Shown: piece by piece, positions 20,625 through 30,576 of the stretch
Layout: every line of letters starts with the position of its first letter
How positions within the stretch are numbered: the first letter of the stretch is position 1
Source: Parvibaculum sp.
GTDB lineage: Bacteria > Pseudomonadota > Alphaproteobacteria > Parvibaculales > Parvibaculaceae
Assembly (NCBI GenBank): GCA_019635975.1
Contig: JAHBYM010000003.1
Location: forward strand, 1 to 64,000
DNA: 64,000 nucleotides
Direction: 5' to 3'
The notes under the pieces: model-generated
The model's database searches: none
What the model was told of the DNA's origin: nothing
What the model saw: only the letters and a program-made list of their open reading frames with translations
Program-made: the position numbers and the translations under genes

Positions 20625-21430
20625 TCGTTGGCGGCCTGCGACAGGATTGTCAGCGCCGCCGCATGCAGTTCGGCATTTGCGGCCGCCACCACCTGTCCGC
20701 CCCGCTGCGCGTCGCCGCCCGACCAGCTCGTCACGATGCCGCCGGCGTTTTCGATAATCGGGATCAGCGCCTGAATGTCGTAGGGCTCGAGTGCGCTCTC
20801 GACCACGAGGTCGAGCGTGCCCGCCGCCAGCAGGCAATAGAAATAACAATCGCCGCCGAAGCGCCGCAGTTTCACTTTCGATGTCAGTTCGCGGAAGGCG
20901 GCTTTCTCGTCGTCGCGATGAAACATGCCGGGATCGGTGTTGCCGAGCAGCGCGTCTTCGAGCTTCGTGCAGGCGCTCGTCTTCAGCGGCGTCGTGCCCG
21001 CCGGACCGATCAGCTCGCTGCCGCCCGGACGGCCGAGAAACTTCTCGCCGATATAGGGCTGCTCCATCAGCCCGATCACCGGCCGCGCGCCGTCATTGAG
21101 CGCGATCAGCGTTCCCCAGAGCGGTACGCCGGCGATGAAGGAGCGCGTGCCGTCGATCGGGTCGATTACCCATGTCAGGCCGCTCGTGCCGTCATGATTG
21201 CCATGTTCTTCGCCGAGGATGCCGTGGTCGGGATAGCGCTCGCCAATCAGCTTGCGGATCGCCGCTTCGGCGTCGCGGTCGGCCGCCGTCACCGGATCGA
21301 AGGCGAAGCGCCCGCGCTTGTTGTCGACGCTGAGGCCGGAGCGGAAATGCGGCAGCGTCACGGCCGCCGCCGCCTCGCCCAGCTCGAGTGCGAAATGCGC
21401 GAGTTCGTCGATTTTCTGCGGAGAAAGCAT
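20621..21430 (-). CDS. Inositol-monophosphatase-family phosphatase (possible HisN-type histidinol phosphatase)
   Basis: 269 residues. ILGEEHG and WVIDPIDGTRSFIAG are the Mg-binding motifs of the IMPase superfamily, and the C-terminal WSGGDAQRGG region matches the second metal/substrate site. Members hydrolyse inositol phosphates, 3'-phosphoadenosine phosphate or histidinol phosphate. DGTRSFI instead of the commoner DGTxNF resembles the histidinol-phosphatase branch, so HisN is plausible. Start MLSPQKIDEL was chosen; an in-frame MM lies 33 bp upstream. It ends in a 4-bp overlap with the convergent hydrolase gene. Confidence 0.9.
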   Translation of the reverse strand: MLSPQKIDELAHFALELGEAAAAVTLPHFRSGLSVDNKRGRFAFDPVTAADRDAEAAIRKLIGERYPDHGILGEEHGNHDGTSGLTWVIDPIDGTRSFIAGVPLWGTLIALNDGARPVIGLMEQPYIGEKFLGRPGGSELIGPAGTTPLKTSACTKLEDALLGNTDPGMFHRDDEKAAFRELTSKVKLRRFGGDCYFYCLLAAGTLDLVVESALEPYDIQALIPIIENAGGIVTSWSGGDAQRGGQVVAAANAELHAAALTILSQAAND

Positions 21431-21479
21431 CGCAAATCCCGGTCTTGAGGCCGCGCGCATCATGGGGCGGGGCGGGCGG

Positions 21480-22484
21480 CTAGTCCAGCCTGTAAACCCG
21501 TTTGGCCGTGTCGTGGAAGAGCCAGGCTTTCTCGGCGGCGCTCATGCCCGCGGCGATCTTCTTGAAGGCGTTCCACAACACGCCGTAGGAGCAGGAGAGC
21601 CTGTCGACCGGGAAGTTGCTTTCGAACATGCAACGCTCGGGGCCGAAGACATCGATCGAATGCAGGTACCAGTCGCGTGTCGCCGCCACCAGTTCGTCCG
21701 AGGTCGGCGGTTTGGCGCGCTTGTGCCAGCCGAAGCCGTTGACCGCCATGTTGATGCCGCCGATCTTGGCGACGACATTCGGGCAGGCCGCAAGCGCCGC
21801 CACGTCCTTTTTCCACTGCGCGAAAATCTCGGCGCGCTTGCCCTCGTAAGGCCCGATGCCGATGGGCCCGCCGAAATGATCGAAGATGATCGTCGTCTCG
21901 GGGTTCGCGCGGGCCAGCGCCGTCAATTCCGGGATCTGGTGGTGATAGTGCCAGGCGTCGAAGCTGAGCCCGTATTTTGCTAGCCGCGCGAAGCCCTCGC
22001 GGAATGTGTCGAGGCCGAGCAGCCCCTTGGGTGGCAGCGTGTGCGAGGCGCGTATGTCGGGGCTTGCATCGAAAGCCGAGGCATGGCGGATGCCGCGAAA
22101 GCGTTCCGGTGCGCGGGCGATATGCGCTTCGAGCACCTCATCAACCCTGTCTCCGAGCCGTAAATCGGCGAAGCCGACAATGCCGGCGCAGGCGCGCATC
22201 TCGCCATATTGCCCGCTCGCCGATTTCGCGGCGATGCCGTTCACATATTCGGTTTCGCCGACGGGTTTCAGGTTTTCCGGTCCGTCGGCGCGGTACATCG
22301 ACTTGCATTCGACGAAGACGGTGGCGCGGATGTTGTGACCCTGGCCGGTATCGGCCAGCAGCTCGTCGAGTTCGTAGCGCGAACCTTCGCGGTCCCAGAG
22401 ATGATGATGCGGGTCGATGATCGGAAGCGCGGGCTCGAGCGCCGCTTCCGTCACTTGCGCCAGCCATTCCGCATTGCCCGCCAT
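21480..22484 (-). CDS. Amidohydrolase-2 family metal-dependent hydrolase
   Basis: 334-residue TIM-barrel hydrolase. IIDPHHHLWDRE carries the H-x-H metal site, IIFDHFGGP the conserved His, and FESNFPVDR a late Asn/Asp motif of the amidohydrolase-related (PF04909) family, which includes lactone hydrolases and decarboxylases. No signal peptide. It is on the same strand as the phosphatase gene, 49 bp upstream of it, with typA further upstream. The substrate is unknown; 2-pyrone-4,6-dicarboxylate lactonase-like or sugar-lactone activities are possible. Confidence 0.88.
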   Translation of the reverse strand: MAGNAEWLAQVTEAALEPALPIIDPHHHLWDREGSRYELDELLADTGQGHNIRATVFVECKSMYRADGPENLKPVGETEYVNGIAAKSASGQYGEMRACAGIVGFADLRLGDRVDEVLEAHIARAPERFRGIRHASAFDASPDIRASHTLPPKGLLGLDTFREGFARLAKYGLSFDAWHYHHQIPELTALARANPETTIIFDHFGGPIGIGPYEGKRAEIFAQWKKDVAALAACPNVVAKIGGINMAVNGFGWHKRAKPPTSDELVAATRDWYLHSIDVFGPERCMFESNFPVDRLSCSYGVLWNAFKKIAAGMSAAEKAWLFHDTAKRVYRLD

Positions 22485-22570
22485 CCGTGCCTCCCGTCAT
22501 TTCTTTTTGGGAAGATTGGTCTTTCGAGGCAGAGTGGCACCGGCGGGCGGATGAGGCAAATCCGGCGGCG

Positions 22571-24427
22571 TCAGCCCGCCCGGGCGAATTTCTTGCGCTC
22601 GTTCGGGTCGAGGTAACGCTTGCGCAAGCGGATCGATTTCGGCGTCACTTCCACCAGCTCGTCCTGCTCGATATAGGCGATCGCCTGTTCGAGCGTCAGC
22701 GGGCGCGGCGGCGTCAGGCGCACGGCCTCGTCCTTCGAGGTGGTGCGGATGTTGGTCAGCTGTTTGGCCTTCAGCGGATTGACGATCAGGTCGTCGGGGC
22801 GCGCGTTCTCGCCGATGATCATGCCCTCATAGACCTTCACGCCCGGCTGGATGAAAAGCACGCCGCGCTCCTCGATATACCAGAGCGCGTAGGGCACCGC
22901 ATCGCCGGCGCCGTTCGAGATCAGCACGCCGTTGCGCCGTCCTTCGATTTCGCCGCGATGCGGCTCATAGGCGTGGAAGATGCGGTTCATCACGCCGGTG
23001 CCGCGCGTATCGGTCAGGAATTCGCCGTGATAGCCGATCAACCCGCGCGAGGGACAATGGAAGACGATGCGGGTCTTGCCCGCACCCGTCGGCCGCATGT
23101 CGATCATTTCGCCGCGGCGGTTCGAAATCTTCTCGATGACGACGCCGGTATACTCGTCGTCGACGTCCACGGTCGCTTCCTCGATCGGCTCCAGGCGGTT
23201 GCCCTTGTCGTCCTCGCGGTAGAGCACGCGCGGCCGCGAGATCGAAACCTCGAAGCCCTCGCGGCGCATGTTCTCGATCAGCACGCCGAGCTGCAATTCG
23301 CCGCGCCCCGCCACTTCGAAGGCGTCGCGGCTCTCGCTGTCCGAAACCTTGATGGCGACGTTCGATTCCGCTTCCTTCATCAGTCTTTCGCGGATGACGC
23401 GCGACTGCACCTTTGTGCCTTCGCGTCCCGCCAGCGGGCTGTCGTTGATCGACACGGTGATCGACAGCGTCGGCGGGTCGATCGGCAGCGCGTCGATGGC
23501 GTCGGTCACGACCGGATCGCAGATCGTGTCGGCGACGGTGCCTTCCTCAAGTCCGGCAATCGCCACGATGTCGCCGGCTTTCGCCTCGTCGACCGGAATG
23601 CGCTGGATGCCGCGAAAGGCCATCACGCGGGTGATGCGGCCCTTTTCGACCGTCGTTGCATCGCCGCCCTTGGGCTTGCGCAACACCTGCACCGGCAGGT
23701 TCGGCTTCACGACGCCCTTTTCAATGCGGCCCGTCAGGATGCGCCCCAGATAAGGGTCGCTCTCGATGGTCGTGACCAGCATCGCAAAAGGTTCCTGCTG
23801 CGAACCGTCGGTCAGCGCTTCGGGCGCATGGAAATGCGTCAGGATTTTTGCGAAGAGCGGCGTCATGCCGTGTTCCTTCGCATCGGGCGCGTTCAGGTCT
23901 TCGGTCGCCCAGCCTTCCTTGGCGGAGGCGAAGATGGTCGGGAAGTCGAGCTGTTCGTCGGTCGCGCCGAGCGCCGCGAAGAGATCGAAAGCCTCGATAT
24001 GCACCTCGTCGGCGCGCGCGTCGGGGCGGTCGACCTTGTTGATCAGCACGATGGGGCGCAGGCCCAGCGCCAGCGCCTTCGAGGTCACGAATTTGGTCTG
24101 CGGCAGCGGGCCCTCGGCCGCGTCCACCAGCAGCACCACGCCGTCCACCATCGACAGGATGCGTTCCACCTCGCCGCCGAAATCGGCATGGCCCGGCGTG
24201 TCGATGATGTTGATGCGCGTATGCGTGCCGTCCTGCTCCCAGTCGACGCTGGTGCATTTGGCCAGAATGGTGATGCCGCGCTCGCGCTCGAGGTCGTTCG
24301 AATCCATCACCCGCTCGGCAACCTGCTGGTTGTCGCGGAAGGTGCCGGACTGGCGCAGCAACTGATCGACCAGCGTCGTCTTCCCATGGTCGACATGGGC
24401 GATGATCGCGATATTCCGAATAGACAT
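22571..24427 (-). CDS. typA: Ribosome-associated GTPase TypA/BipA
   Basis: 618-residue translational GTPase of the elongation-factor family, which acts on the ribosome during stress and in 50S assembly. G1 [10 protein letters not shown]3 DTPGHADF and G4 NKVDRPDAR are intact, followed by beta-barrel, EF-G-like and TypA-specific C-terminal domains ([21 protein letters not shown]). Length is usual. The start MSIRNIAII matches the family. A long hairpin repeat lies in its leader, 19-62 bp before the ATG. Confidence 0.97.
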   Translation of the reverse strand: MSIRNIAIIAHVDHGKTTLVDQLLRQSGTFRDNQQVAERVMDSNDLERERGITILAKCTSVDWEQDGTHTRINIIDTPGHADFGGEVERILSMVDGVVLLVDAAEGPLPQTKFVTSKALALGLRPIVLINKVDRPDARADEVHIEAFDLFAALGATDEQLDFPTIFASAKEGWATEDLNAPDAKEHGMTPLFAKILTHFHAPEALTDGSQQEPFAMLVTTIESDPYLGRILTGRIEKGVVKPNLPVQVLRKPKGGDATTVEKGRITRVMAFRGIQRIPVDEAKAGDIVAIAGLEEGTVADTICDPVVTDAIDALPIDPPTLSITVSINDSPLAGREGTKVQSRVIRERLMKEAESNVAIKVSDSESRDAFEVAGRGELQLGVLIENMRREGFEVSISRPRVLYREDDKGNRLEPIEEATVDVDDEYTGVVIEKISNRRGEMIDMRPTGAGKTRIVFHCPSRGLIGYHGEFLTDTRGTGVMNRIFHAYEPHRGEIEGRRNGVLISNGAGDAVPYALWYIEERGVLFIQPGVKVYEGMIIGENARPDDLIVNPLKAKQLTNIRTTSKDEAVRLTPPRPLTLEQAIAYIEQDELVEVTPKSIRLRKRYLDPNERKKFARAG

Positions 24428-24445
24428 ATGACCGCCGGGGCAAGA

Positions 24446-24489
24446 GCGTTTTCAGGAAAGGTGTCGCGCGGCTTTCCGTCCGAAAACGC
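24446..24489. repeat. Interspersed hairpin repeat, copy 1 (RIME-like)
   Basis: GCGTTTTC (24446-24453) pairs with GAAAACGC (24482-24489), and GGAAAG (24455-24460) with CTTTCC (24472-24477), giving a two-part hairpin. The pattern GCG-TTTTC-GGAAAg-GTG...CGG-TTTCC-GAAAACGC resembles intergenic elements scattered through Hyphomicrobiales genomes. A second, related copy is at 53.06-53.10 kb. Here it lies in the typA leader. Confidence 0.68.
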
Positions 24490-24646
24490 GACCCATAAAA
24501 ACTGGCCGCTCAGCCGCGCCGGACAAGGGGCGCGGGGGCGGCCGGAAATTTGGCCGGGTTATAGCCGCTTGGACGGGGGGCCACAAGGATTGCTTCGCAC
24601 CTGCGGCAAAGGGGCGGGGCAGGGTTAACCCCCACCCCTCCGGCCT

Positions 24647-25045
24647 TCAGGCAGAACCGAGTGTCTTCCTCATCACGGCGGCGCCCTGTTCCATCATGCC
24701 GCGCACGGGCGCCTCGGCCTCGGCGGGCAGAAAGTCGGCTTGCCAGACGAGGCGGCAGGCCGTCTCGCCTTCGGCGATCACCTGAAACGAGGCGTGATGA
24801 TGGCTCATCAGCTCGTTCGGCTGGACGGAATAGGCGAGCCGCATCGCCGCCCCGTCGAGGTCGACGATGAGTTCCCGGGCGACGAAGCCCGTCTCGAAGG
24901 TGACGGTCCTCATATCGCCGTCGAGTTTCGTGTCCGTCACGAAGCCGGGCACGAAGCGGGTATGGATCGCGCCCAGGTCCCGCACCGCGTCCCAGACATG
25001 GGCGGCGGGTGCCGCAATCGGAATATCGAGTTTCACCGATGCCAT
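24647..25045 (-). CDS. SRPBCC-family (polyketide cyclase/START-like) small protein
   Basis: 132 residues with the helix-grip fold signature of the SRPBCC superfamily. It begins SVKLDIPIAAPAAHVWDAVRDLG and ends with the long C-terminal helix (VRGMMEQGAAVMRKTLG). These proteins enclose a hydrophobic cavity for lipids or aromatic ligands. It lies 7 bp downstream of the VOC-protein gene, with the AraC gene upstream of that, so the three are probably one operon. No specific function can be assigned. Confidence 0.85.
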   Translation of the reverse strand: MASVKLDIPIAAPAAHVWDAVRDLGAIHTRFVPGFVTDTKLDGDMRTVTFETGFVARELIVDLDGAAMRLAYSVQPNELMSHHHASFQVIAEGETACRLVWQADFLPAEAEAPVRGMMEQGAAVMRKTLGSA

Positions 25046-25052
25046 GCCATCC

Positions 25053-25409
25053 TCACTTCAGACACACGGCTTCGACATTGTTGCCGTCGGGGTCGATCAG
25101 GAAAGCGGCGTAGTAGTTCGGGGCATAGTCGGCGCGGATGCCCGGCGCGCCATTGTCCTTGCCGCCGGCCTTCAGGCCCGCCTCGTGGAAATCGTCCACC
25201 GCCGCGCGGCTCGGCGCGGCGAAGGCCAGGTGGATACCCTTGTTCGCGGTTCCCTTCGCGAGATAGAGGCCGGGCACTTTCGTTCTGCCGAAGCCTTTCA
25301 TATTCGCATCCTCGTAGCAGAGCGACGCGCCGAGCGGCTTCAGCACGGCCTCATAGAAGCCTGCGGCATTGCCAAGCTCCTTCACCTTCAGTTCGATGTG
25401 ATCGAGCAT
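25053..25409 (-). CDS. VOC-family (glyoxalase/bleomycin-resistance-like) protein
   Basis: 118 residues with a paired beta-alpha-beta-beta-beta layout: MLDHIELKVKELGNAAGFYEAVL at the N terminus (metal His likely at position 4) and AAFLIDPDGNNVEAVC at the C terminus. VOC enzymes use a metal for isomerisation, dioxygenation or thiol conjugation; some bind drugs. It sits between AraC and SRPBCC genes in a probable operon. Substrate unknown. Confidence 0.88.
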   Translation of the reverse strand: MLDHIELKVKELGNAAGFYEAVLKPLGASLCYEDANMKGFGRTKVPGLYLAKGTANKGIHLAFAAPSRAAVDDFHEAGLKAGGKDNGAPGIRADYAPNYYAAFLIDPDGNNVEAVCLK

Positions 25410-25455
25410 GTCTCACCTCCGTTGCGGCGTGCGGGTGTCGCGCGCCTCTCGAAGG

Positions 25456-26307
25456 TCAGCGTGGCAGAGGCGGGCTCAGGCGTTCTTGGAGGAAGTTGCG
25501 TTCGCCCTTCGCCATCTTGCGGAAGGCGCGCGGCGAGACGCCCGCCGCACGGCGGAAAGTGCGGACGAAATTCGACAGGTCGCCGAAGCCGACGTCATAG
25601 GCAATGTCGGTGATCGAACGGTCGTCGCCTGCCAGCAGGCGCGCTGCATGGCGCAGGCGTGACCGCAGGAGATATTGATGCGGCGTTACGCCCAGTGCAT
25701 TCGTGAATACGCGCAGGAAATGAAAGGGACTGAGCCCCGCTTCCCGCGCCGTTCGCTCCAGGTCAATCGGCCGGTGCGCATATTCGTCCATCCAGGTCGC
25801 GGCGTGAACGGCGCGCTTCCGGTCGCGCGCGCTTGCGGCTGCCGGTCCACGTTTCCTGCCGGTCGCGATTTCGGCGAAGCGGCCGGCAAACAGGAGTCCC
25901 GCCTCGTCGAGTCCGACATCGCTGCGGCCTTCGGCGGCGGCCTGAGCCAGTTCGCCGAGCACTGTCATTTCCGGCAGCGGCGGCAGATGGCTTACCCGCC
26001 GCAATTCCGGCCGGCCCGCCACGCTGTCGGCGAGTTCCGGGGAAAGCCTGAAGCACAGGCACTTGTCGCCGCCCGCATGGTGGTCGTGCGTACAGACATA
26101 TTCGTCATGCGTGTGGCCGATGAGCACCGACCCCGCCACCAGTTCGGCGGTCTGTCCTTGTGTGCGGTAGCCGAAGCTTCCGGTGCGGACATAGGAGATC
26201 GAGAAGGTCTCATGCCACTCGGCATAAGGCGCTGCCGCCGGTCCCGGCTCGCACCGGTAGTCGACGGCCGAAACGGCCCCTTCCTTGAGAACGGTTGCCT
26301 GCACCAT
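25456..26307 (-). CDS. AraC-family transcriptional regulator
   Basis: 283 residues. An N-terminal cupin-like sensing domain (about 1-140, with [19 protein letters not shown], rich in His and Cys) precedes a double helix-turn-helix AraC domain (about 170-275; [20 protein letters not shown] and [20 protein letters not shown]). It is the first gene of a probable operon with VOC and SRPBCC genes and is divergent from the MFS-transporter gene, 194 bp away. It may control either unit. The His/Cys cluster could bind metal or a thiol reagent. Confidence 0.92.
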   Translation of the reverse strand: MVQATVLKEGAVSAVDYRCEPGPAAAPYAEWHETFSISYVRTGSFGYRTQGQTAELVAGSVLIGHTHDEYVCTHDHHAGGDKCLCFRLSPELADSVAGRPELRRVSHLPPLPEMTVLGELAQAAAEGRSDVGLDEAGLLFAGRFAEIATGRKRGPAAASARDRKRAVHAATWMDEYAHRPIDLERTAREAGLSPFHFLRVFTNALGVTPHQYLLRSRLRHAARLLAGDDRSITDIAYDVGFGDLSNFVRTFRRAAGVSPRAFRKMAKGERNFLQERLSPPLPR

Positions 26308-26501
26308 GACCGGACTTTACACCTTTTGCGGGTCTGCCGCCCATTGTGGCGCGGCGACGATGTCCGGAATTGGCGATTCTTGCTCTTCCGGCACCGCCGC
26401 GCCCGCAAATCCGCGACCGCCCTTGCGCGAATTGGCTCTGGCCTTGGGGCCTGCTTTCTGTGCATATCCCCGGCAAAAGCCTGCCCGGAGGAGCCTTCCC
26501 G

Positions 26502-27758
26502 ATGTCCGCCCCGCGCGCCTCCCGCCTCTATGTCGTGGCGCTCGTCACCATCCTTTGTCTCGTCTACACGGTCAGCCAGTTCCTGCGCTCGTCCACCGGC
26601 GTCATTGCGCCCAACCTGACCGCCGATCTCGGCCTGCACCCCGAAGAGCTCGGCATTCTTTCCGGCGCCTTTTTCCTCTCCTTTGCACTGATGCAGATCC
26701 CGGTCGGCATCCTGCTCGACCGCTATGGCGCGCGCCTCACCATGATCGGCTCGGTCGGCATCGCCGTGCTCGGCTGCCTCGTCTTCGCCATGGCCGAGGG
26801 CCGCACCGGGCTCACCGTCGCCCGCATCCTTATGGGCATCGGCTGCTCGGTGATGCTGATGGGACCGTTGATGATCTATCGCCGCTGGTTCCCGGCCGAC
26901 CGTTTCGCGGCGCTGACGGGGATGCAGATTTCGATCGGCACGCTTGGCGCGCTGATGGCGACCGCGCCGCTCGCCTTTGCCGCAGAGGCGATCGGCTGGC
27001 GCGCCAGTTTCGTTCTTGCCGCCATCGTCACCGGCGTCCTCGCGGTCGTCATGGGCTTCATCGTGCGCGATGCGCCGGCGGGGCATCCGGCGTCGGTGGC
27101 GCCGCGCGAAACGCTCGGCCAGAGCCTGCGCGGGCTCGGCGAGGTCGTGCGCCATCCGGCGGTGCCGCCGCTTTTCGTGATGATATCGACCGGCTATGCG
27201 GTTTTCGCCGCCGTCCAGACGCTCTGGGCCTCGCCTTATCTCGCCGACGTCCACGGCCTCGACCTCACCGCGCGCGGCAATGTGCTCCTGCTGCTGACGG
27301 CCGGCCAGGTCGTCGGCCTCCTCGTCTGGGGCTATGCCGAGCGCATCTTCGGCAGCATCAAGAAGCCGATCATGGCCGGTGCCGCGCTGTCGGCGGCGAT
27401 CCTCGCCCTTCTCGCCGCGCTCGACGCGCCGCCGCTCTGGCTGGTGACCGCGCTCTTCGTGATTTTCGGCCTCAATGCCGGCTATACACCGCTGCTGCTG
27501 GCGCATGGACGGCTGATCTTCCCCGACCGCCTCGCCGGGCGCGGCATCACCATCCTCAATTTCGGCAACATGGCCGGCGTCTTCGTGCTCAGCGCGCTGT
27601 CGGGCGTGCTGATCGGCCAGTTGCTGCGCATGGATTTCGGCTTCGACATCACCTACCGCGCCGCCTTCGGCTTCCTCGCCTTCGTGCTGGTCGCGGCGGC
27701 GGCCTATTATTCAACGATCCCCGACACGAATTCACGCGCGCTGATCGACGGCGATTGA
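26502..27758 (+). CDS. Major facilitator superfamily transporter
   Basis: 418 residues with about 12 membrane helices. The loop 2-3 MFS motif is LLDRYGARLTMIGS. The start MSAPRASRLY follows CCCGGAGGAG, a strong ribosome site; a longer frame from 26346 is not needed. It belongs to the oxalate/nitrate-like or general metabolite group of MFS, but the substrate cannot be named. It is followed after 13 bp by a flavin-oxidase-fold gene, and the AraC regulator is divergent. Confidence 0.92.
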   Translation: MSAPRASRLYVVALVTILCLVYTVSQFLRSSTGVIAPNLTADLGLHPEELGILSGAFFLSFALMQIPVGILLDRYGARLTMIGSVGIAVLGCLVFAMAEGRTGLTVARILMGIGCSVMLMGPLMIYRRWFPADRFAALTGMQISIGTLGALMATAPLAFAAEAIGWRASFVLAAIVTGVLAVVMGFIVRDAPAGHPASVAPRETLGQSLRGLGEVVRHPAVPPLFVMISTGYAVFAAVQTLWASPYLADVHGLDLTARGNVLLLLTAGQVVGLLVWGYAERIFGSIKKPIMAGAALSAAILALLAALDAPPLWLVTALFVIFGLNAGYTPLLLAHGRLIFPDRLAGRGITILNFGNMAGVFVLSALSGVLIGQLLRMDFGFDITYRAAFGFLAFVLVAAAAYYSTIPDTNSRALIDGD

Positions 27759-27771
27759 AAAGGAGAGACAC

Positions 27772-28320
27772 ATGGCCAAACAGTTCCCGAGCCTCGCGCC
27801 CGAGCATCGCGGTTTCATCGAGCGCCAGCATATCTTCTTCACCGCCTCGGCCACGCGTGACAGCCGCATCAACCTCTCGCCCAAGGGGCTCGACGGTTTT
27901 CGCGTCACCGGCGACAACGAGGTCTGCTATCTCGACCACACCGGCAGCGGCAACGAGGCGGCGGCGCATCTGAAGGCCGATGGACGCCTCACCATCATGT
28001 TCTGCGCCTTCGACGGTCCGCCGATGATCCTCAGGCTCTACGGCCGCGGCCGCGTCGCGCGCAAGGGCACGGCGGAATATGCGCGCTATCTCGAAAGTTT
28101 CTTCGAAGGTCGCGAGCCCGCCGGCGCGCGGCAGATCGTCGTCATGGATGTCGAACTGGTGCAGACAAGCTGCGGCTTCGGCGTGCCGCTCTACGACTAC
28201 AAGGAAGAGCGCCCCTCGCTCATCCGCTGGGCCGAAGCGAAAGGCGATGAGGGCATCGCCGGCTACTGGCAGGAAAAGAACCGCGTCAGCATCGACGGTC
28301 TGCCGACGGGGGTGGAATAG
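27772..28320 (+). CDS. Pyridoxamine 5'-phosphate oxidase-family protein
   Basis: 182-residue split-barrel flavoprotein. The early segment HIFFTASATRDSRINLSPKG and the later GRLTIMFCAFDGPPMILRLYGRG match PNPOx-like FMN/F420/heme-binding proteins. It is not a true PdxH: it is shorter and lacks the typical C-terminal motif. AAGGAGAG precedes the ATG. It is probably co-transcribed with the MFS gene. The reaction is unknown. Confidence 0.88.
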   Translation: MAKQFPSLAPEHRGFIERQHIFFTASATRDSRINLSPKGLDGFRVTGDNEVCYLDHTGSGNEAAAHLKADGRLTIMFCAFDGPPMILRLYGRGRVARKGTAEYARYLESFFEGREPAGARQIVVMDVELVQTSCGFGVPLYDYKEERPSLIRWAEAKGDEGIAGYWQEKNRVSIDGLPTGVE

Positions 28321-28399
28321 GGCGCATCTCTGGAGATGATCCCTATATGGGGATCGAGCGTTGCGCTGACAATTGGGGATATCTTTTCGGGACGCGAAT

Positions 28400-29605
28400 T
28401 CAGCCCAACACTTCCATCGCGGCGCGCATCTCGACCGTTTCTTCCGTGCCCGGCATCTCTTCCAGCGCGAGGTTCGAGATGAACTGCTTCGCGCAGGCGT
28501 CCCAGGAGAAATTCATCGCATAGGCGCGGGCGTCGTCGCGGTTGAGGCGCAGCGCCTTCATGCAGGCGGTTTTCAGGTCCTCGTCGATGGCGCCGGCTTT
28601 CGCGCCGTCGGGCGTGAAGGCCAGCACGTCGGCCGGGCCCTGCACCGGATAGCCGGCAACGGGCGTTCCGGCCGCCATCGCCTCGATCAGCACGAGGCCG
28701 AACGTGTCGGTCCGGCTCGGAAAGACGAACACATCCGCCGCCGCATAGGCGTCCGCCAGTTCCTCGCCGAAAAGCGGGCCGGTGAAATGCACATCCGGGT
28801 AGCGCTTCTTCAAATGTTCGAGGCGCGGGCCCTCGCCGACCACCATCTTGGTGCCCGGCAGATCGAGATCGAGAAAGGCCTCGAGGTTCTTCTCGACCGC
28901 GATGCGGCCGACATTGAGCCAGACCGGCCGCGCAAGGCCCATCGGGTGTGCGTCCTGCATGTCGGGCTTGGGCCGGTAGCGTTCGACATCGACGCCGCGC
29001 GACCAGATCGACGGCGTGCCGAAGCCGCGTTCCTTCAGTTCCGCCTGCAGCGACGGCGTCGCCACCATCAGGCTTGCCGATTTCGCGTGGAAGCGGCGCA
29101 GGAAAGCGTAGCCCCATGACAGCGGAATGCCGGTGCGCGCATTCAGATATTCGGCGAAGCGCGTGTGGAAGGATGTCGAGAAGGGGATGTTCTTCCTCAG
29201 ACAGAAGCGCCGTGCTGCAAGGCCGAGCGGGCCTTCGGTTGCGATGTGAATGGCATTCGGGTTTGCCTGACGGATGATCCGCGCGATTTTGCGCATCGGG
29301 AAAAGCGCGAGGCGGATCTCCCTGTAGGTCGGCAGCGGCACGGTCGCGAACATGTCGGGCGTGACGAAAGTCACCTCGTGCCCCATGCCTTCGAGATGTT
29401 TTGTCAGTTGCTGCAGCGTGCGCACGACGCCGTTCACCTGCGGCGGTGCGGCATCCGACACGATGACGATGCGCAGGGGTTCCGAGAAGCGGCCGACATC
29501 CTTCGGCAGCGGGCCGCCGCGCAGCCGGCTCAAAAGCCTTGCGATGCGGCGCTTCTTTCTCGGCGCCAGCGGGGCGAGGGGCGCGAGCGTTGTGCTGTGG
29601 GGCAT
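28400..29605 (-). CDS. agt: GT4 glycosyltransferase, Agt-like diacylglycerol glycosyltransferase
   Basis: 401 residues. An N-terminal acceptor domain (SDAAPPQVNGVVRTLQQL) is followed by a nucleotide-sugar domain with the GT4 motif TDTFGLVLIEAMAAGTPV (E-x7-E type). In Agrobacterium and marine alphaproteobacteria, agt lies directly after plcP and makes glucosyl- or glucuronosyl-diacylglycerol during phosphate starvation. Here its start overlaps the plcP-like stop (TGATG), and a triple Pho box lies upstream of that gene. Function is inferred from family and operon; related enzymes glycosylate other lipids. Confidence 0.85.
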   Translation of the reverse strand: MPHSTTLAPLAPLAPRKKRRIARLLSRLRGGPLPKDVGRFSEPLRIVIVSDAAPPQVNGVVRTLQQLTKHLEGMGHEVTFVTPDMFATVPLPTYREIRLALFPMRKIARIIRQANPNAIHIATEGPLGLAARRFCLRKNIPFSTSFHTRFAEYLNARTGIPLSWGYAFLRRFHAKSASLMVATPSLQAELKERGFGTPSIWSRGVDVERYRPKPDMQDAHPMGLARPVWLNVGRIAVEKNLEAFLDLDLPGTKMVVGEGPRLEHLKKRYPDVHFTGPLFGEELADAYAAADVFVFPSRTDTFGLVLIEAMAAGTPVAGYPVQGPADVLAFTPDGAKAGAIDEDLKTACMKALRLNRDDARAYAMNFSWDACAKQFISNLALEEMPGTEETVEMRAAMEVLG

Positions 29606-30576
29606 CAGGCGGCGCTCAACACGGCTTCGGCCTCGGCGTCTTCGTCATGGGGTTCCGTCTCGCCATTCGCAAGCTCGGTTTCCCAGGAGAATTTCTGCCA
29701 GACAATCAACGACATCGTGCCGTGCTCGTCTTCCGACAGCGCCGTGCAGCTTTCCACCCAGTCGCCGTCGTTGCAGTAGAGAACGCCGTCCATGTCGCGC
29801 ATTTCGGCATGGTGGATGTGACCGCAGATCACGCCGTCGACGCCGCGTTCGCGCGCCTCGCGGGCAACCGCCTGTTCGTAGCTCGAAATATATTCGACCG
29901 CGTTCTTGACCCGGTTCTTCAGATAGGACGAGAGCGACCAGTAGGAGAGGCCGAAGAAGCGCCGCACCTCGTGCAGCCAGTTGTTGAGCGTCAGCGCCAG
30001 CCCGTAGGCGCGGTCGCCGAGATGGGCGAGCCATTTCGCATATTTGACCACGCTGTCGAACTGGTCGCCATGCAGCACCAGGAAGCGGCGTCCGTCGGCC
30101 GTTTCGTGGATCGCCTCGCCGATCACGTCGATGCCGCCAAAATTGAGGCCGGTATAGTCGCGCAGCGCCTCGTCGTGGTTGCCGGGCACATAGATGATCG
30201 TCGCGCCCTTGCGCGCCTTGCGCAGGAATTCCTGCACCACCGCATTATGTGCGGCGTTCCAGTACCATGAGCGTTTGATGCGCCAGCCATCGACGATGTC
30301 GCCGACCAGATAGAAAGTCTCGGCGTCGTTGTGGCGCAGGAAGTCGAGCAGCAGCTCGGCCTTGCAACCCGGCGTACCCAGATGAATGTCGGAGAGGAAA
30401 AGCGTGCGGTGCTGTTTGCGGTGTTTGGGGCGCGGCCCCAGCAATCTTTCGTCGAGCCCGTTTCGCCTTGCTTTCGCGCGGGCCGCTTCCTTGCGGGATT
30501 TTTTTGACGAGATCGGCGGCGGCGCGGTCGCCGCCTCGTCCATCCGTCTCGGCAAGCCCGTTTCGATCAGTGTCAT
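29605..30576 (-). CDS. plcP: PlcP-like phospholipase C (calcineurin-type metallophosphoesterase)
   Basis: 323 residues. The two-metal phosphoesterase motifs are all present: SDIHLG, GDIVDGW, GNHDE, HGDQFD and GHIHH. Such proteins are often labelled UDP-2,3-diacylglucosamine hydrolase (LpxH-like). In Sinorhizobium the homologue PlcP degrades membrane phospholipids to diacylglycerol under phosphate limitation. Overlap with the Agt-like glycosyltransferase and the Pho box 152-180 bp upstream support the PlcP role. A basic N-terminal region (about 60 residues) precedes the domain. ATG 30543 is an alternative start. Confidence 0.85.
   Translation of the reverse strand: MTLIETGLPRRMDEAATAPPPISSKKSRKEAARAKARRNGLDERLLGPRPKHRKQHRTLFLSDIHLGTPGCKAELLLDFLRHNDAETFYLVGDIVDGWRIKRSWYWNAAHNAVVQEFLRKARKGATIIYVPGNHDEALRDYTGLNFGGIDVIGEAIHETADGRRFLVLHGDQFDSVVKYAKWLAHLGDRAYGLALTLNNWLHEVRRFFGLSYWSLSSYLKNRVKNAVEYISSYEQAVAREARERGVDGVICGHIHHAEMRDMDGVLYCNDGDWVESCTALSEDEHGTMSLIVWQKFSWETELANGETEPHDEDAEAEAVLSAA

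Noticed and set aside
22487-24628. 713-codon plus-strand frame
   Set aside because: Antisense shadow of typA; no ribosome site or domain.
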